Shown here one piece after another: positions 63,341 to 64,000 of a DNA stretch of 64,000 nt. The position numbers and the translations under genes were made by a program. Origin of the DNA: Lepus europaeus (Eukaryota > Chordata > Mammalia > Lagomorpha > Leporidae); assembly GCF_033115175.1 (NCBI RefSeq), contig NC_084836.1, forward strand, positions 67,170,797 to 67,234,796, read 5' to 3'. Below the pieces are notes generated by a model that made no database searches, had not been told where the DNA came from, and was given only the letters and a program-made list of their open reading frames with translations. Every line of letters begins with the position of its first letter. Within the stretch, counting starts at the first letter, position 1.

Positions 63341-63906
63341 TTATTTTTTTTTAAAGATTTATTTATTTGTGGCCGGCACCGTGGCTTAACAGGCTAATCC
63401 TCTGCCTTGCGGCGCTGGCACACCAGGTTCTAGTCCCGATTGGGGCACCGGATTCTATCTCGGTTGCCCCTCTTCCAGGCCAGATCTCTGCTATGGCCCG
63501 GGAAGGCAGTGGAGGATGGCCCAAGTCCTTGGGCCCTGCACCCGCATGGGAGACCAGGAGAAGCACCTGGCTCCTGGCTTCAGATCAGCGAGATGCGCCG
63601 GCCGCAGCGGCCATTGGAGGGTGAACCAACGGCAAAAAAGGAAGACCTTTCTCTCTGTCTCTCTCTCACTGTCCACTCTGCCTGTCAAAAAAAAAAGATT
63701 TATTTATTTGAAAGTTAGAGTTAAACAGAAAGAGAAGAGGCAGAGAGAGAGAGAGGTTTTCCTTCTGTTGGTTCATGCCACAAATGGCCGCAACGGCCAG
63801 AGCTGCACTGATCCAAAGCCAGGAGCTTTTTCTGAGTCTCCCACATGGGTGCAGGAGTCCAAGCACTTGGGCCATCTTCTACTGCTTTCGGCAGCACCGG
63901 CCCCCA
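63341..63906 (-). repeat. C-SINE type A split by a type B copy
   Basis: 63341-63369 and 63711-63906, with an internal deletion near 63,888. Confidence 0.85.
63370..63693 (+). repeat. C-SINE type B nested, 17-bp target duplication
   Basis: aaagatttatttatttg at 63353-63369 and 63694-63710. Confidence 0.93.
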
Positions 63907-63955
63907 CCATAACTCTTTTAAATAAAAGCAAAAAGAAAAAGAAACTAATAATAAG

Positions 63956-64000
63956 GGGGCCGGTATTATGGCATAGCGGGTTAAGCTACCACCTGTAATG
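63956..64000 (+). repeat. C-SINE type A, cut by window end
   Basis: Head 'gggggccggtattatggcat'. Confidence 0.85.

Overview
This is a 64 kb piece of a mammalian nuclear genome, almost certainly from a lagomorph (rabbit or hare). Two things support this. First, spliced exons of four protein-coding genes can be read, and all four lie on the minus strand. Second, about 85 copies of the lagomorph C-type tRNA-derived SINE fill the space between the genes. The gene order from high to low coordinates is SP1, AMHR2, PRR13, PCBP2. As I recall the human map, this is the order and relative orientation at 12q13.13, so the block is syntenic and the window is simply displayed on the opposite strand.

Layout. 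1-8,150: 5' half of PCBP2, with six coding exons (637-5384), the 5'UTR part of exon 2, and a likely noncoding exon 1 in a CpG island (about 7,000-8,290); the KH3 half lies beyond the left edge. 8,290-23,400: SINE-packed intergenic DNA. 23,460-26,510: complete PRR13 (135 aa) with a CCAAT-box promoter and a downstream poly(A) signal. 26,510-43,530: intergenic DNA with decayed L1 pieces, many SINEs and two retroviral LTRs (41,909-42,489 and 42,939-43,531). 43,590-50,770: complete AMHR2, with eleven coding exons encoding 568 aa in one open frame. 50,770-57,600: mostly unique spacer with fewer SINEs. 57,612-63,041: last exon of SP1, with the third zinc finger, the C-terminus and a 5.1 kb 3'UTR nearly free of repeats; the upstream SP1 exons lie beyond the right edge.

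Functions. PCBP2 is a KH-domain poly(C)-binding RNA regulator. PRR13 (TXR1) is a small proline-rich protein. AMHR2 is the type II serine/threonine kinase receptor for anti-Mullerian hormone. SP1 is a GC-box zinc-finger transcription factor. They are neighbours by synteny; I see no evidence of an operon-like system.

Repeats. I sort the SINEs into three working types. Type A has a head like ggggccggcgctgtggc and an AAATAA-rich tail. Type B is GC-rich and looks youngest, with a head like gccggcgccgcggctcaata and a tail tgtc-A(n). Type C is older, has a head around 'ttggcctagcagttaag', and is often interrupted by A or B copies. Several insertions retain target-site duplications of 12-19 bp. All exon boundaries were worked out by hand from reading frame, GT/AG sites and family knowledge; repeat ends are approximate. 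I found no new biological system; the most useful leads are fine-scale ones, listed in the findings.
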